This document shows positions 17,228 to 26,618 of a stretch of 64,000 bases of DNA, piece after piece. A program made the position numbers and the translations under genes. Position 1 is the stretch's first letter. Each line of letters begins with the position of its first letter. Where the stretch lies: NCBI GenBank assembly GCA_028285265.1, contig JANQPX010000057.1, forward strand, positions 1-64,000. The letters are read 5' to 3'. The notes below the pieces were generated by a model that was not told where the DNA came from, did no database searches, and saw only the letters and a program-made list of their open reading frames with translations. Source of the stretch: Geminicoccaceae bacterium (GTDB taxonomy: Bacteria > Pseudomonadota > Alphaproteobacteria > Geminicoccales > Geminicoccaceae).

Positions 17228-18316
17228 ATGAGCATACAATCAGCGTCCAGGTTCGAATCGCTGCATGAGGTTGTGCGGCAAGCACGGCTCAATCTCAATG
17301 CTAATGCCTGGGACTATCTAGTGGGAGGGACCGAAACCGAGACGACGCTTCGCCGAAACCGTCTCGCGCTCGACCAGATTGCGTTTCGCCCCCGCGTGCT
17401 GAACGATGTTTCTAAAGTCGATACCAGCACGGCCTTTCTTGACCACAAGCTTCAATTGCCGATCTGCATCGCCCCGGTTGGCTCTCTTGAGACCTTCCAT
17501 CCGGACTGCGGAGCAGCGGTGGTCAAGGCTGCACAAGCAGCTGGTGTCGTGATGATGTTAAGCTCAGTCTCGAAGCCCGGTCTCGAGGCCGTCGCTGAGG
17601 CGGCGCCAGACGCTTGTCGGGTCTTTCAGCTCTATGTACGTGGCGATGACGACTGGGTCGATGATATTGCTAGTCGTGCGATTGCGGCCGGCTATGACGC
17701 CTTTTGCCTGACCGTCGACACGGCGCATTACAGTCGGCGCGAGCGTGACATCGACAAACGTTTTGTGAAGAGTTGGCGCCAGGGGGCGACGGGCTTTGAC
17801 TACCAGGCGGCTCTCTCCTGGAGCCAGATTGTCCGGTTTAAGGAGAAACATGCCATCCCGCTGATTCTCAAAGGAGTCGCAACGGCGGAGGATGCGCTGA
17901 TAGCGGTCGATCATGGCGTCGACGTGATCTACGTTTCTAATCATGGAGGGCGGCAGCTCGACCATGGTCGCGGCACAATGGACGTGCTCCCCGAAGTGGT
18001 CGACGCGGTGAAGGGGCAGGCTAAGATCATGATCGATGGCAGCTTTCTCCGCGGCAGCGATATCGTCAAGGGCATCGCCGCTGGCGCCGACTGCATCGGC
18101 GTGGGCCGTCTGGCGGTCATGGGGCTCGCCGCCGCAGGTGAAGCAGGCGTCATCCGGGTGATGGAGCTACTCCGTGAGGAGACCAAGATCTGCTTGGGCT
18201 TGCTCGGTGTCACGGCATTGGAGGGATTAACCCAGGCCCATCTTTGTCGCGGCGCCCCGACCGTGACCGAGCCTTCGGTCTTGAGTGCGTTTCCGCTTCT
18301 GGACAGCTCACGCTAG
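17228..18316 (+). CDS. FMN-dependent alpha-hydroxy acid oxidase/dehydrogenase
   Basis: The 362-residue length and motifs fit the lactate/mandelate/glycolate oxidase family. The N-terminal WDYLVGGTETETTLRRN holds the conserved Tyr and the Arg-Asn helix, FRPRVLNDVSKVDT follows, LTVDTAHYSRRERD carries the substrate-region Arg, and SNHGGRQLD at about 236-244 holds the catalytic His and Arg. A phosphate-binding ADCIGVGR closes the barrel. These soluble TIM-barrel enzymes oxidise L-2-hydroxy acids. The usual APxG after the third strand is APVGSLETFHPD, which is somewhat divergent, so the substrate is unclear. Confidence 0.88.
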   Translation: MSIQSASRFESLHEVVRQARLNLNANAWDYLVGGTETETTLRRNRLALDQIAFRPRVLNDVSKVDTSTAFLDHKLQLPICIAPVGSLETFHPDCGAAVVKAAQAAGVVMMLSSVSKPGLEAVAEAAPDACRVFQLYVRGDDDWVDDIASRAIAAGYDAFCLTVDTAHYSRRERDIDKRFVKSWRQGATGFDYQAALSWSQIVRFKEKHAIPLILKGVATAEDALIAVDHGVDVIYVSNHGGRQLDHGRGTMDVLPEVVDAVKGQAKIMIDGSFLRGSDIVKGIAAGADCIGVGRLAVMGLAAAGEAGVIRVMELLREETKICLGLLGVTALEGLTQAHLCRGAPTVTEPSVLSAFPLLDSSR

Positions 18317-18534
18317 CCGAGCAAGATCACGCGGCCAATGTTAAAACGTCAACCACCTCTCCATGGCACACCGTCTTCTTATCCTCTCCACGAGGCGTGT
18401 CTTGGACATCAGTCGAGAAACGCCGCAGGCGGGATGATCGAGATCGGCATCGATTGTGGAGATCATTCCCTGTCCATGATGATTTCTGATAAGAAGCAGC
18501 ATGCTTCACCATCTTGAAAGGAGTCCTCGGAACG

Positions 18535-19614
18535 GTGTCTTCCAGGGAACGACGAAAACGACGTCTGTCGCTTGGCATGGTGCTCATCGGAACAGTTCTG
18601 GCTTGGCTAACCATGGTCGCGCCGATCGTTGTTCTGATCAGTTGGCTATGGGAGCGCCCGACGGGCATTTGGATGCTCGTTAGCGTGTTCTTGGGCCCCT
18701 TTGCCTTCATGGGACTTTGGACTGCTATTCAGAGCGCAAGCCCCACGATTCGCTGGCCGGTCATGCAGTACTTCGGTTGGGGCGCCGTGCTGATGCCCCT
18801 GACGATTGCCGGCATGATCGCCACCATCTGGCTGCCCAATCAGACCGTAGGGTTTATCGTCTTGACCGCCTGGATAGGCCTCGGATTGGCTGGTGTTGCT
18901 GCGGCCACGACGATCGCGGAACGATCATTGACGTTTGATCACATATTGCTCGATCGTCCCTATCGGTTGGTTCAGCTGAGTGACGTGCATATCGGTTCAC
19001 GAAGCGCCAAGTTTCTGCGTCGAGCGCTCGAGCAGGCCAATCGGCATCAACCGGACGCTTTGCTGCTCACCGGAGACTTCATCGATGCAAGCGCTGTAAA
19101 CTCGGAGGATCTCGAGGCATTGCGAGAGGTCTCTTGCCCAGTCTATTTTTCGATCGGCAACCACGAGCGCTATATCGATCTGGATGCGGTGATCTCCATG
19201 GCCGAGTCCCAAGGGGTCGAACTTCTAAGAGGCCAAGCGAAAACGCTGGGCAAGCTTCAAATCATTGGCATTGACGATGCCGATGATCCCCATCACGTCG
19301 GTGCGTGCCTTCCAGACATTGACCTGAGCGAACATCATTACCGAATCCTGCTCTACCATCGCCCTGACGGCTGGCATGCGGCACGGCAAGCTGGGATCGA
19401 TCTCATGCTTGCTGGTCACACCCATGGCGGTCAGATTTGGCCCTTTAACCATGTCGTAAGACAGCGCTTCAGGTATTTGGTTGGCCTTTTTAGCGAGGAA
19501 GGGCGGCATCTATACGTTTCCCCCGGAACGGGCTGTTGGGGCCCCGTAATGCGTCTCGGCACGCGCTCGGAAATGACCGTTATCGATCTTGTTCCAGCCT
19601 TGGCGGAACGCTGA
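18535..19614 (+). CDS. Membrane-anchored metallophosphoesterase
   Basis: The first 130 residues contain about four hydrophobic segments (for example GMVLIGTVLAWLTMVAPIVV). A calcineurin-like phosphoesterase domain of the YkuE/YaeI type follows, with all metal-binding motifs: LSDVHIG, GDFIDA, IGNHERY and GHTHGGQ. Close relatives act on lipid-linked substrates, so a peripheral membrane hydrolase is likely. The start is ambiguous: GTG at 18535 lies 11 bases after AAAGGAG, while TTG at 18514 precedes that site. Nothing nearby is an evident partner. Confidence 0.87.
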   Translation: MSSRERRKRRLSLGMVLIGTVLAWLTMVAPIVVLISWLWERPTGIWMLVSVFLGPFAFMGLWTAIQSASPTIRWPVMQYFGWGAVLMPLTIAGMIATIWLPNQTVGFIVLTAWIGLGLAGVAAATTIAERSLTFDHILLDRPYRLVQLSDVHIGSRSAKFLRRALEQANRHQPDALLLTGDFIDASAVNSEDLEALREVSCPVYFSIGNHERYIDLDAVISMAESQGVELLRGQAKTLGKLQIIGIDDADDPHHVGACLPDIDLSEHHYRILLYHRPDGWHAARQAGIDLMLAGHTHGGQIWPFNHVVRQRFRYLVGLFSEEGRHLYVSPGTGCWGPVMRLGTRSEMTVIDLVPALAER

Positions 19615-19887
19615 GTGCCTTGTTCGATATCCGACCACGTCGAGGCGCTGATCATCGGGGCGCGGTGACCGCGTCGTTCGACCGCGAGGCGGCGCCGAGC
19701 TGATGATCGGGAACAATTTTTGCACGGCGACGTTGGCATCTCTAACTCTGATTGCTAAGCATGCTTTGCGTCTTGATGGGGCGCATCTTACTGAGATCCA
19801 TTAACGACATTCTCTTGCTCTCGAACGTCCGGCTTCGAGAGCCTTTGACCTGTGGATTCAAAGCCAAAACACGAATGGACGAAGGCC

Positions 19888-21189
19888 ATGTATCTCGGTA
19901 TCGACTTCGGGACGACAAACACGGCGCTCGCGATTGCTGACGATGCGGGTGATGTGACCGCGGCCCATTTCCCGAACGCGGGGCAAAGGACGTCCAGCTT
20001 TCGGTCCGTTCTTTGTTTCATCGAGCATGATGAACATGGACGACGTTCTGTCGAGACGTCAGCAGGACCAAGAGCGATCGCTGATTATTTGGACTACGGG
20101 AGCGAGGCGCGCCTCATCCAGTCGATCAAGACCTTCCTGTCGAGTGCTGCTTTTCAGGAGACATCCGTTTTTGGGACAAGGCATACAATTGAGGAACTTA
20201 TTGCTATTCTGCTACGGCACCTCAAGGCTGCTTCTCATGAAACATTGGGCGCCTTGCCAAGCCAGGTTATCGCTGGGCGGCCAGTTAGGTTCGCCGGGGA
20301 GCGAGCGGACGATGATCTGGCCGTCCGTCGACTCCATGCCGCCTTTAAGATGGCGGGCTTTGTTGATATCTCCCTGGCTTATGAACCTTTGGCAGCAGCC
20401 TATTTCTATGCGTCTACGTTAGATCGGCCTGAAACATGTCTCATCGCTGACTTTGGCGGCGGTACAAGCGATTTCTCGGTTGTGCGTTTCCAACCGGGAC
20501 CAGATGGTCTGACCACAAGCCCATTGGGCCATGCCGGCGTCGGTGTTGCCGGTGACACCTTTGACTACCGTATCGTTCAACATATTGTTTGCCCGCTGCT
20601 CGGCAAACACAGCTACTATCATTCGTTTGGTAAGCGTCTGGAAGTACCGAAGGTCTATTACACGCAATTTGAGCGGTGGCATCATCTCTCAATGCTGCGG
20701 ACCCCACGTGTCTTACGGGACATCAGGGAGATCATGCGGACCAGCGAGAATCCTGAGGCGTTATCGGGCCTGGTTCATATTATCGAAGAAGAGCTCGGCT
20801 TTCATCTCTATCAAGCCGTCAATAGAACCAAATTGGCTTTGTCAAAGAGCGATCACGCCAACTTCGAATTCCTGTTTCCGCCCGTCGAAATCGCTTGCAG
20901 GATAAGTCGTTCTGATTTCGAGACGTGGATCCATGACGATCTCCAAACCATCGAACGATCAATGTTGTTGGCGCTCGAGAACGCTGGTGTCGAAGAAAGA
21001 CAGATCTCCCAAGTCTTCATGACGGGCGGTACGTCGTTGGTTCCGGCCGTCCGCCGATTGTTTGAGCGCCGATTTGGTCGAGACCGTCTGATCCATGGTG
21101 ACGAGTTTTCATCGATTGCGGCAGGGCTAGCACTTTTGCATCGCGCCAAGACTCACCCAAAGTTGGACGGGCTTGATCTCGTCAATTGA
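19888..21189 (+). CDS. Hsp70-family ATPase, YegD-like
   Basis: The protein starts MYLGIDFGTTNTALA (phosphate-1 motif), has AYEPLAAAYFYAS before LIADFGGGTSDFSVVRF (phosphate-2) and FMTGGTSLVPAVRRLFE (adenosine motif). At about 433 residues it has only the nucleotide-binding region plus a small tail and lacks the peptide-binding domain of DnaK, as in E. coli YegD. The cellular role of YegD proteins is not established. The ATG at 19888 gives the family N-terminus; a GTG at 19852 would add 12 residues. It appears monocistronic. Confidence 0.88.
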   Translation: MYLGIDFGTTNTALAIADDAGDVTAAHFPNAGQRTSSFRSVLCFIEHDEHGRRSVETSAGPRAIADYLDYGSEARLIQSIKTFLSSAAFQETSVFGTRHTIEELIAILLRHLKAASHETLGALPSQVIAGRPVRFAGERADDDLAVRRLHAAFKMAGFVDISLAYEPLAAAYFYASTLDRPETCLIADFGGGTSDFSVVRFQPGPDGLTTSPLGHAGVGVAGDTFDYRIVQHIVCPLLGKHSYYHSFGKRLEVPKVYYTQFERWHHLSMLRTPRVLRDIREIMRTSENPEALSGLVHIIEEELGFHLYQAVNRTKLALSKSDHANFEFLFPPVEIACRISRSDFETWIHDDLQTIERSMLLALENAGVEERQISQVFMTGGTSLVPAVRRLFERRFGRDRLIHGDEFSSIAAGLALLHRAKTHPKLDGLDLVN

Positions 21190-21305
21190 AGATGGTTTTT
21201 CGATACGGACGTGAGGCTCCTCAAGCTTCCAAGGATGCATTGATGTTGCTCATCTCGATCTTAGGACAGCTTCTATGCTGAGTTTGTACAAGATGGGAAA
21301 GCCAC

Positions 21306-22322
21306 GTGATTACCGATGGGCTTTTTGACCTTCAGGTTAACGGCTATGCCGGTGTCGACTTCAACGATGCATTGATCTCACCGAATTCGGTCGATCTTGC
21401 TTTGGAAGCCATGCTTGCCGATGGCGTTACCGGATGTTTGCCGACGATCATCACGGCCCCGCCAGATGAGCTCGAAGAACGGCTTTTCGCTTTGGATTCA
21501 GCTTTGGCCGCCAGCCGTTTAGCCCGGAAGATGGTGCCGGGCTATCATCTCGAAGGGCCCTTCTTGAACGACGGTCACGGCTATCATGGGTGCCACCCCG
21601 CTGCTGCTATGTCTGATCCGGACATCGACTTCATTGACCGACTATCGGCCAAGATTCGTCGCCCGATTCTTCTAACAACCATGGCGCCGGAGCGTACGGG
21701 AGGGGTCGAGTTCGTCCGCGCGCTGGTCGCGTCTGGCAGGACTGTTGCTATTGGCCACTCGGCGGCGACCTATCAAGATGTTTCACTCGCTGCAGATGCC
21801 GGCATGTCTCTTTCGACGCATTTGGGTAATGGACTGCCTGCAAATCTCCCTAAACTCGAGAACACCCTCTTGGCACAATTGGCGGAACCACGCCTCAAGG
21901 CTTGCTTGATTGCTGACGGACACCACCTTTCGCGTCATTCGCTCTCTGCGCTTGTCAGATTGAAGGGCTGGGACAAGTGCATCCTGGTAACGGATGCGGT
22001 CTTGGCCGCTGGTGCCACACCTGGCGTCTATCGCTTCGCTGGCATGGAGGTCGTTCTGGGCAATGACGGTTCCGTCAGCGTCCCAGGAGAAAGTGGGCTG
22101 GCGGGGTCCGCTCTTCGGCTCGATCAAGCCGTGCGCAACATCATCCATTGGTCAGTTGCAGACCCTGAAGCCGCTATTTTGATGGCGTCAAAGCAAGCGC
22201 GTGACGCAATTGCTAGCGCCCTAAACCATGCCGGCGTCTCGATGAAGCCTGGCAAGCTTGAATGGAACTCAGCATTGGAACCCAAGGTTCTTGCCACCGG
22301 CGATGTTACGACGGGATCATAA
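21306..22322 (+). CDS. nagA: N-acetylglucosamine-6-phosphate deacetylase-like enzyme
   Basis: The 338-residue protein starts directly at the first barrel strand (GLFDLQVNGYAGVDFND) and carries the NagA signatures YHLEGPFLND (metal-ligand Glu), AIGHSAATY, STHLGNGLPA and the catalytic TDAVLAAGA. NagA removes acetate from GlcNAc-6-phosphate in amino-sugar recycling. Most NagA proteins have about 380 residues and an N-terminal beta-sandwich strand set of about 45 residues; this one lacks it and starts at a GTG. No upstream in-frame extension with that sequence is visible. No nagB or transport gene is adjacent, so the substrate may be a related N-acetyl amino sugar. Confidence 0.8.
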   Translation: MITDGLFDLQVNGYAGVDFNDALISPNSVDLALEAMLADGVTGCLPTIITAPPDELEERLFALDSALAASRLARKMVPGYHLEGPFLNDGHGYHGCHPAAAMSDPDIDFIDRLSAKIRRPILLTTMAPERTGGVEFVRALVASGRTVAIGHSAATYQDVSLAADAGMSLSTHLGNGLPANLPKLENTLLAQLAEPRLKACLIADGHHLSRHSLSALVRLKGWDKCILVTDAVLAAGATPGVYRFAGMEVVLGNDGSVSVPGESGLAGSALRLDQAVRNIIHWSVADPEAAILMASKQARDAIASALNHAGVSMKPGKLEWNSALEPKVLATGDVTTGS

Positions 22323-22399
22323 TCGAGATTCTATGGCGACGCGGCGTCACTGACCATTGTGGGGGGCGAGAGCGAGAGAGGATCTTAGGCCGTGCTCTC

Positions 22400-23293
22400 T
22401 CAGGCCTTCCCTGTCTCCCTCTTTGCCTGTTCGTATTGTCGTTGGCGTTCGGCAAAACGGGCCTTCTGTTCATCGGAATAGGTATCCCAGCACGCGTTGC
22501 AAGACACGCCCTCGATGTAATGCTCGCTCTCCTTTTCACCGGGCGCTACAGGCAGACCGCAAGCATGGCATTGATCGAAATTGCCTTCTTCAAGACCGTG
22601 ACGGACTGAGATACGTTGATCGAAGACGTAGCAATCGCCACGCCATTGGCTCTCTTCTGCTGGTATCTTTTCGAGATAACTCAGGATTCCGCCTTCGAGG
22701 TGATACACTTCCTCAAAACCGATGGATCGAGCAAAGGCGGTTGCTTTTTCGCAGCGGATTCCGCCGGTACAGAACATGGCGAGTCGTTTCGTACCGTGCT
22801 CCTGCTTGAAACGTTTCAACCAATCTGGAAATTCGCGAAAGCTGTCGGTTTTGGGATCGATGGCCTTCTCGAAGGATCCGATCGCTACCTCGTAGTCGTT
22901 CCTCGTGTCGATCACAGCGACGTTTTCTTCGTTGATGAGGTCGTTCCATTCTTCAGGCGCTACGTAGGTTCCGGCACCGTTGGCCGCATCCAGATCGGAA
23001 AGACCGATCGTCACGATCTCTTTCTTCAGTCGGACCTTTAATCGCTTGAATGCCATCTCCGATGCATAGCTTCGTTTTTCTTTGAGATTTGAAAAGCCCG
23101 GGACCTCGCGAAGGGTGTTCAGGACCGTATCGATACCACTTGCAGAACCACAAATCGTACCATTCACCCCTTCCGAAGCCAGAAGGATTGTCCCTTTGAC
23201 ACGGCTTTCTATACAGACGGCCTGAAGCCTCGACCTGTAAGAGGCGAACTCCGGGAAGTCGGCAAATTTGTAAAAGGCGGCGACGGTAAACAT
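22400..23293 (-). CDS. trhO: tRNA uridine(34) hydroxylase TrhO (rhodanese family)
   Basis: The 297-residue protein has the N-terminal acylphosphatase-like domain (AAFYKFADFPEFASYRSRLQ, GTILLASEGVNGTI). The central rhodanese domain carries VIDTRNDYEVAIGSFEKAID and the active-site loop MFCTGGIRCEKAT, and the zinc-like C-terminal region contains FDQCHACGLPV and VSCNACWDTYS. TrhO (YceA) uses prephenate-independent oxygen chemistry to make 5-hydroxyuridine at the tRNA wobble base. Gene and neighbours give no operon; it is convergent with the nagA-like gene. Confidence 0.93.
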   Translation of the reverse strand: MFTVAAFYKFADFPEFASYRSRLQAVCIESRVKGTILLASEGVNGTICGSASGIDTVLNTLREVPGFSNLKEKRSYASEMAFKRLKVRLKKEIVTIGLSDLDAANGAGTYVAPEEWNDLINEENVAVIDTRNDYEVAIGSFEKAIDPKTDSFREFPDWLKRFKQEHGTKRLAMFCTGGIRCEKATAFARSIGFEEVYHLEGGILSYLEKIPAEESQWRGDCYVFDQRISVRHGLEEGNFDQCHACGLPVAPGEKESEHYIEGVSCNACWDTYSDEQKARFAERQRQYEQAKRETGKA

Positions 23294-23508
23294 TGGGGCA
23301 ATCTAGCAGGCGCGATCAAGAATCGCACCAGAGGATATCTCTCGTCGTGGGTTAGGCAAGTTGCTCGGAGTGCGAGACGTGTGCGCCGATAGCGCCTTGA
23401 TCCCTGAAGTTCATGTTTTCTGGGGGGCTTGGCGAGCCCTGTTTCGACATCTCAAGAGCCTTTGGTTGAAAATCTCGATGTCATTAGGAAGCAATTCGGC
23501 GCGAAGGT

Positions 23509-24162
23509 CTAACGCCGCTCTGATCCCTCTGCTGTTAACATCCAGAGGTTTTCCGTCGCAGGGCATCGCCCCTTCAGGCCGCCGGCGACGTCGACGCTGG
23601 CGATTCGCTTTAGATTACGCTGATCGCCGTAGCAGCGACGGATTTCATCTTCGGTGACAGAAAATGGCGGCCCGTCCATCAAACTTTGATCGTATTCAAA
23701 GGTGAGCAAGAACTGCGGCGCCAGCGATGTGATGTGGTCAAGATGAGACCCATACCGAGAACGCATGTTGTCGGGCAACGCTACCAGGGCTGCTCGGTCA
23801 TAGATGATGTCCACCCTGCCGAGAACATCGGCCGACACGTCGAAGATGTCACCAACCAAGATATCAATCCCATCCGCACTATAGTGTATGAGGCTACCGA
23901 TCTCGGAGCGTCGGGGCGTGATCTCAAGCTCTTGGAAGAGCTGCTTGATGGCCATCTCGCTAAGTTCGGCGCCGACAACGGGATAACCCTCTGACATCAA
24001 CCAGCTGATATCCCGCGTCTTGCCGCACAATGGCAAGAATATGCGACGTTCCTTCCCGCCGTATAACGCCCTGAAATATTGCACTAAGAGGTCATTGGCT
24101 TGGCCCTCGTGGAAAGCAATCTGATTGCTCTGCCAGCGTTGATGCCAAAAGTCTGCGTCCAT
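23509..24162 (-). CDS. tpm: Thiopurine S-methyltransferase
   Basis: The 217-residue protein matches bacterial TPMT from its first residues: MDADFWHQRWQSNQIAFHEG, then FLPLCGKTRDISWLMSEGYP, which is the SAM-binding loop, and VGAELSEMAIKQLFQE. A second half has GRVDIIYDRAALVALPDNMR and LLTFEYDQSLMDGPPFSV. Bacterial Tpm methylates selenium, tellurium and thiopurine compounds. It follows a small gene by 31 bases on the same strand and is probably in one transcript with it. Confidence 0.93.
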   Translation of the reverse strand: MDADFWHQRWQSNQIAFHEGQANDLLVQYFRALYGGKERRIFLPLCGKTRDISWLMSEGYPVVGAELSEMAIKQLFQELEITPRRSEIGSLIHYSADGIDILVGDIFDVSADVLGRVDIIYDRAALVALPDNMRSRYGSHLDHITSLAPQFLLTFEYDQSLMDGPPFSVTEDEIRRCYGDQRNLKRIASVDVAGGLKGRCPATENLWMLTAEGSERR

Positions 24163-24193
24163 CTTTGCTCCCGCAGGATCTGAGGCTAAGGCC

Positions 24194-24436
24194 TTAGCTC
24201 ACTCGGCCCGGTAGTGTGGCAAGCCAGCCTTCAATGGTATCATACTGCGCGCGCTCCTCCTTCATGGCGGCCTTGACGAGAGAGAGCGCAGAGGAACAAC
24301 CGCGCTCGGCGGCTGTTTGCTCAAGTTGTGCGATGACGTCGTCTGGTGATGCTTCGATGACGGCTTCGGCGCAGGCGCTGAGGACCTCCTCCTCATCCAT
24401 ATCGGGTGTTATTCTGAGCATATTGTCGCCGTTCAT
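24194..24436 (-). CDS. Small acidic hypothetical protein
   Basis: This 80-residue protein is acidic and mostly helical (DMDEEEVLSACAEAVIEASP, IAQLEQTAAERGCSSALSLV). I do not recognise a family. A strong AAAGGAGG lies ten bases before the ATG at 24436 and four before an alternative TTG at 24442, which argues that the frame is translated. It immediately precedes tpm, 31 bases away. Confidence 0.65.
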   Translation of the reverse strand: MNGDNMLRITPDMDEEEVLSACAEAVIEASPDDVIAQLEQTAAERGCSSALSLVKAAMKEERAQYDTIEGWLATLPGRVS

Positions 24437-24669
24437 TGTCAAGCAACCTCCTTTCCCTTGTCACCGAGACGTCAAGAGATCCCGGAGTCGTCCGTAGCCA
24501 AGATCACATGACGATTGAGAGCCTAGACCAGGAGGTGTCTGTCGACGTAGCCTGATCCGCACCGCATCATCATTTGGCGTCATCAGGGCAGGCGAACAAG
24601 CATCTGACGGCCTTTTATGCGGCTTAGCCAACGCCATTCTGTATCTTCTTCGTTGAGAAAGACCCATCA

Positions 24670-25488
24670 ATGAACAAAGTAAGAAAACTTGCCCGTCGGC
24701 AGATTCACCATGCGCGGCATGTCTTGGGGCAGAACTCGGCTCATCGATTTTTCTATCTTAAGCTCTTGAATACCTTCGGCATACGTCGCGAAATCCGCCT
24801 TCAATTATTTGATACGCCGGTCATTGTGCGCAGCGGCACGCCAGACCTTCGTGTGGCGCTTGCGAGCCTGGGGGCCGAGTTTGAGCCCCTGGCGCGAGAC
24901 TTTCCAAGCCAGCGGGAGGGGCTGATCATCGATGCTGGTGGCTATATCGGCACAGCCGCTATCGGGCTCGCCAAGATTTATCCGAAATGCACGATTGCAA
25001 CGATCGAACCGTCGTCGGCGAACTTCGAAACATTGGTCAAAAACGTCGAGAGCTTTGATAACATCATTCCTATCAAAGCTGCCTTGGTTGCTGATGCTGG
25101 CGAAGGCAGCGTCGATCTTATGAGTCGCGGCAATGGTGAATGGGGTTTCACAACCATCGAAAAGCCGATGGATCATCCCGCAAGGTTCCTCGAACGGGTC
25201 CAGGCGTTGACGGTCGACGATCTTCTGGAACAACTAGGTTATGACCGCGTTTTTGTTCTGAAGATGGATATCGAAGGCGCGGAACTTGATCTCATGGCAA
25301 GGGCCTCCTGCTGGCTGGATAAGATCGACATCCTCTTGATTGAGTTGCATGAGCGAATCGTGGCGGGCTGCAACGACCTGTTCGAAACAACCAATTGCGA
25401 TCGACACATTATCAGGGATAGTGGTGGCAAGCTCATGTCGATTTGCAAACACTATCACGCGTCGATACCGGAGGCTGGTGTTTCATAG
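24670..25488 (+). CDS. FkbM family SAM methyltransferase
   Basis: The 272-residue protein contains the SAM-binding motif GLIIDAGGYIGTAAIGLAKI near residue 90, then TIATIEPSSANFETLVKNV, and the FkbM signature YDRVFVLKMDIEGAELDLMA. FkbM enzymes O-methylate sugars or polyketides and are common in polysaccharide gene clusters. It opens a glycosyltransferase cluster on the same strand, so methylation of a glycan residue is the likely job. The N-terminal 60 residues are basic and could contact membranes, but no transmembrane segment is evident. Confidence 0.85.
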   Translation: MNKVRKLARRQIHHARHVLGQNSAHRFFYLKLLNTFGIRREIRLQLFDTPVIVRSGTPDLRVALASLGAEFEPLARDFPSQREGLIIDAGGYIGTAAIGLAKIYPKCTIATIEPSSANFETLVKNVESFDNIIPIKAALVADAGEGSVDLMSRGNGEWGFTTIEKPMDHPARFLERVQALTVDDLLEQLGYDRVFVLKMDIEGAELDLMARASCWLDKIDILLIELHERIVAGCNDLFETTNCDRHIIRDSGGKLMSICKHYHASIPEAGVS

Positions 25489-25598
25489 TCGCGTCGTCAG
25501 CGAACGGATATGAAACGATGACAGGCCTCAGAGCTGGCCATTGGTGACGATCTCGACTATGACGGAAGTCGCCAACAGAAACGGATCGAGTAGCGAAC

Positions 25599-26618
25599 TT
25601 GCCGAGTGTTACGGTCTTCATTCCGACCTACAATCGGGCCCATTTTCTGCCGGCGGCGATCGATAGTATCCTTCAGCAGACCTTCACCGATTTCGAGCTG
25701 CTCATCGTCGACGATGGGTCAAGCGACGAGACGGCAGGCTTGCTTGAAGACTACCGCGCCCGTGACCGGCGAATACGCATCGAATCGAATGCGACCAATC
25801 TTGGTAGCCCGAAAACACGTAATCGAGGCCTTGATCTTGCTCAAGGTGACTTCATCGCTATGCTCGACAGCGACGATATCGCCGCGCCAGATCGTCTCGA
25901 ACGTCAAGTCGATTTCTTGACGACGCACGAGGATCACGCCCTTGTCGGCTCGAACAAGACGACATTTGGTAGCGTGGCAAGCCTTGGAAGATTTCTGCGA
26001 CGACGACCGATAGCGCCGGAGGCCATTCGTGCGCGCTTGCTTTTCCGCTGTTGCATTGCCCATAGCACGGTCATGGGACGGACCGACATCTTGCGGACGT
26101 TTCGTTACGACGAGACGTTCGACGTCTCTCAGGATTTCGATTTGTTCGTGCGCCTCTCCGAAAGCCATAAGATTGCCAATATCGCTGACCCGCTCGTTCG
26201 GGTACGTCGTCATGCCGGTCAGGTGTCGAGAAAACGGGCAGACGTGAAAAGTCGGCTGCGCCTCATCCTGCGACGACAGCTTGACGCACTCGACATGACC
26301 TATTCCGAGGATGACCTGGAACGCCATTTGATGCTGGCAAGGCCGCGTAGTTGGCATGCGCCTACCCGGGACGATCTCGTTTGGTCGGAAACATGGCTGC
26401 AAAGACTGACAATGGCGAACCGGCGAACTGCCCGCTACGACAAAGCGGTGTTCGAGCAGGTTGTGGGTGAGGCGTGGTTTGAGCTTTGCTTAAAGGCGAT
26501 GCCAGGCTTGGCCAAGGCTCCCTACCGCTGGCTTTGGCGCTCCCCCTTGGCATCATCGGCTTGGGCTGGCGTGCGCCGCAGAATTCTTAATCAGCATGAA
26601 CTGGCGGCGGGGCCATGA
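25599..26618 (+). CDS. Family 2 glycosyltransferase
   Basis: The 339-residue protein begins with the GT-A strand SVTVFIPTYNRAHFLPAAID. It has FELLIVDDGSSDETAGLL, the nucleotide-diphosphate metal motif AMLDSDDIAAPDRLE, and FDVSQDFDLFVRLSE in the acceptor half. Such enzymes transfer a sugar from a nucleotide sugar in an inverting reaction. The only start that keeps the first strand is TTG at 25599, since an in-frame stop lies 13 codons upstream and there is no ATG. Its stop overlaps the next gene's ATG (ATGA), showing an operon. Confidence 0.87.
   Translation: MPSVTVFIPTYNRAHFLPAAIDSILQQTFTDFELLIVDDGSSDETAGLLEDYRARDRRIRIESNATNLGSPKTRNRGLDLAQGDFIAMLDSDDIAAPDRLERQVDFLTTHEDHALVGSNKTTFGSVASLGRFLRRRPIAPEAIRARLLFRCCIAHSTVMGRTDILRTFRYDETFDVSQDFDLFVRLSESHKIANIADPLVRVRRHAGQVSRKRADVKSRLRLILRRQLDALDMTYSEDDLERHLMLARPRSWHAPTRDDLVWSETWLQRLTMANRRTARYDKAVFEQVVGEAWFELCLKAMPGLAKAPYRWLWRSPLASSAWAGVRRRILNQHELAAGP

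Noticed and set aside
17251..17262. GGTTCGAATC resembling a tRNA T-loop
   Set aside because: It lies inside the hydroxyacid oxidase coding sequence and no acceptor stem or anticodon arm flanks it.
22374..22401. GAGAGAG/CTCTCTC hairpin as terminator between nagA-like and trhO genes
   Set aside because: Low-complexity arms of seven bases overlap the last trhO codon and no T-run follows.
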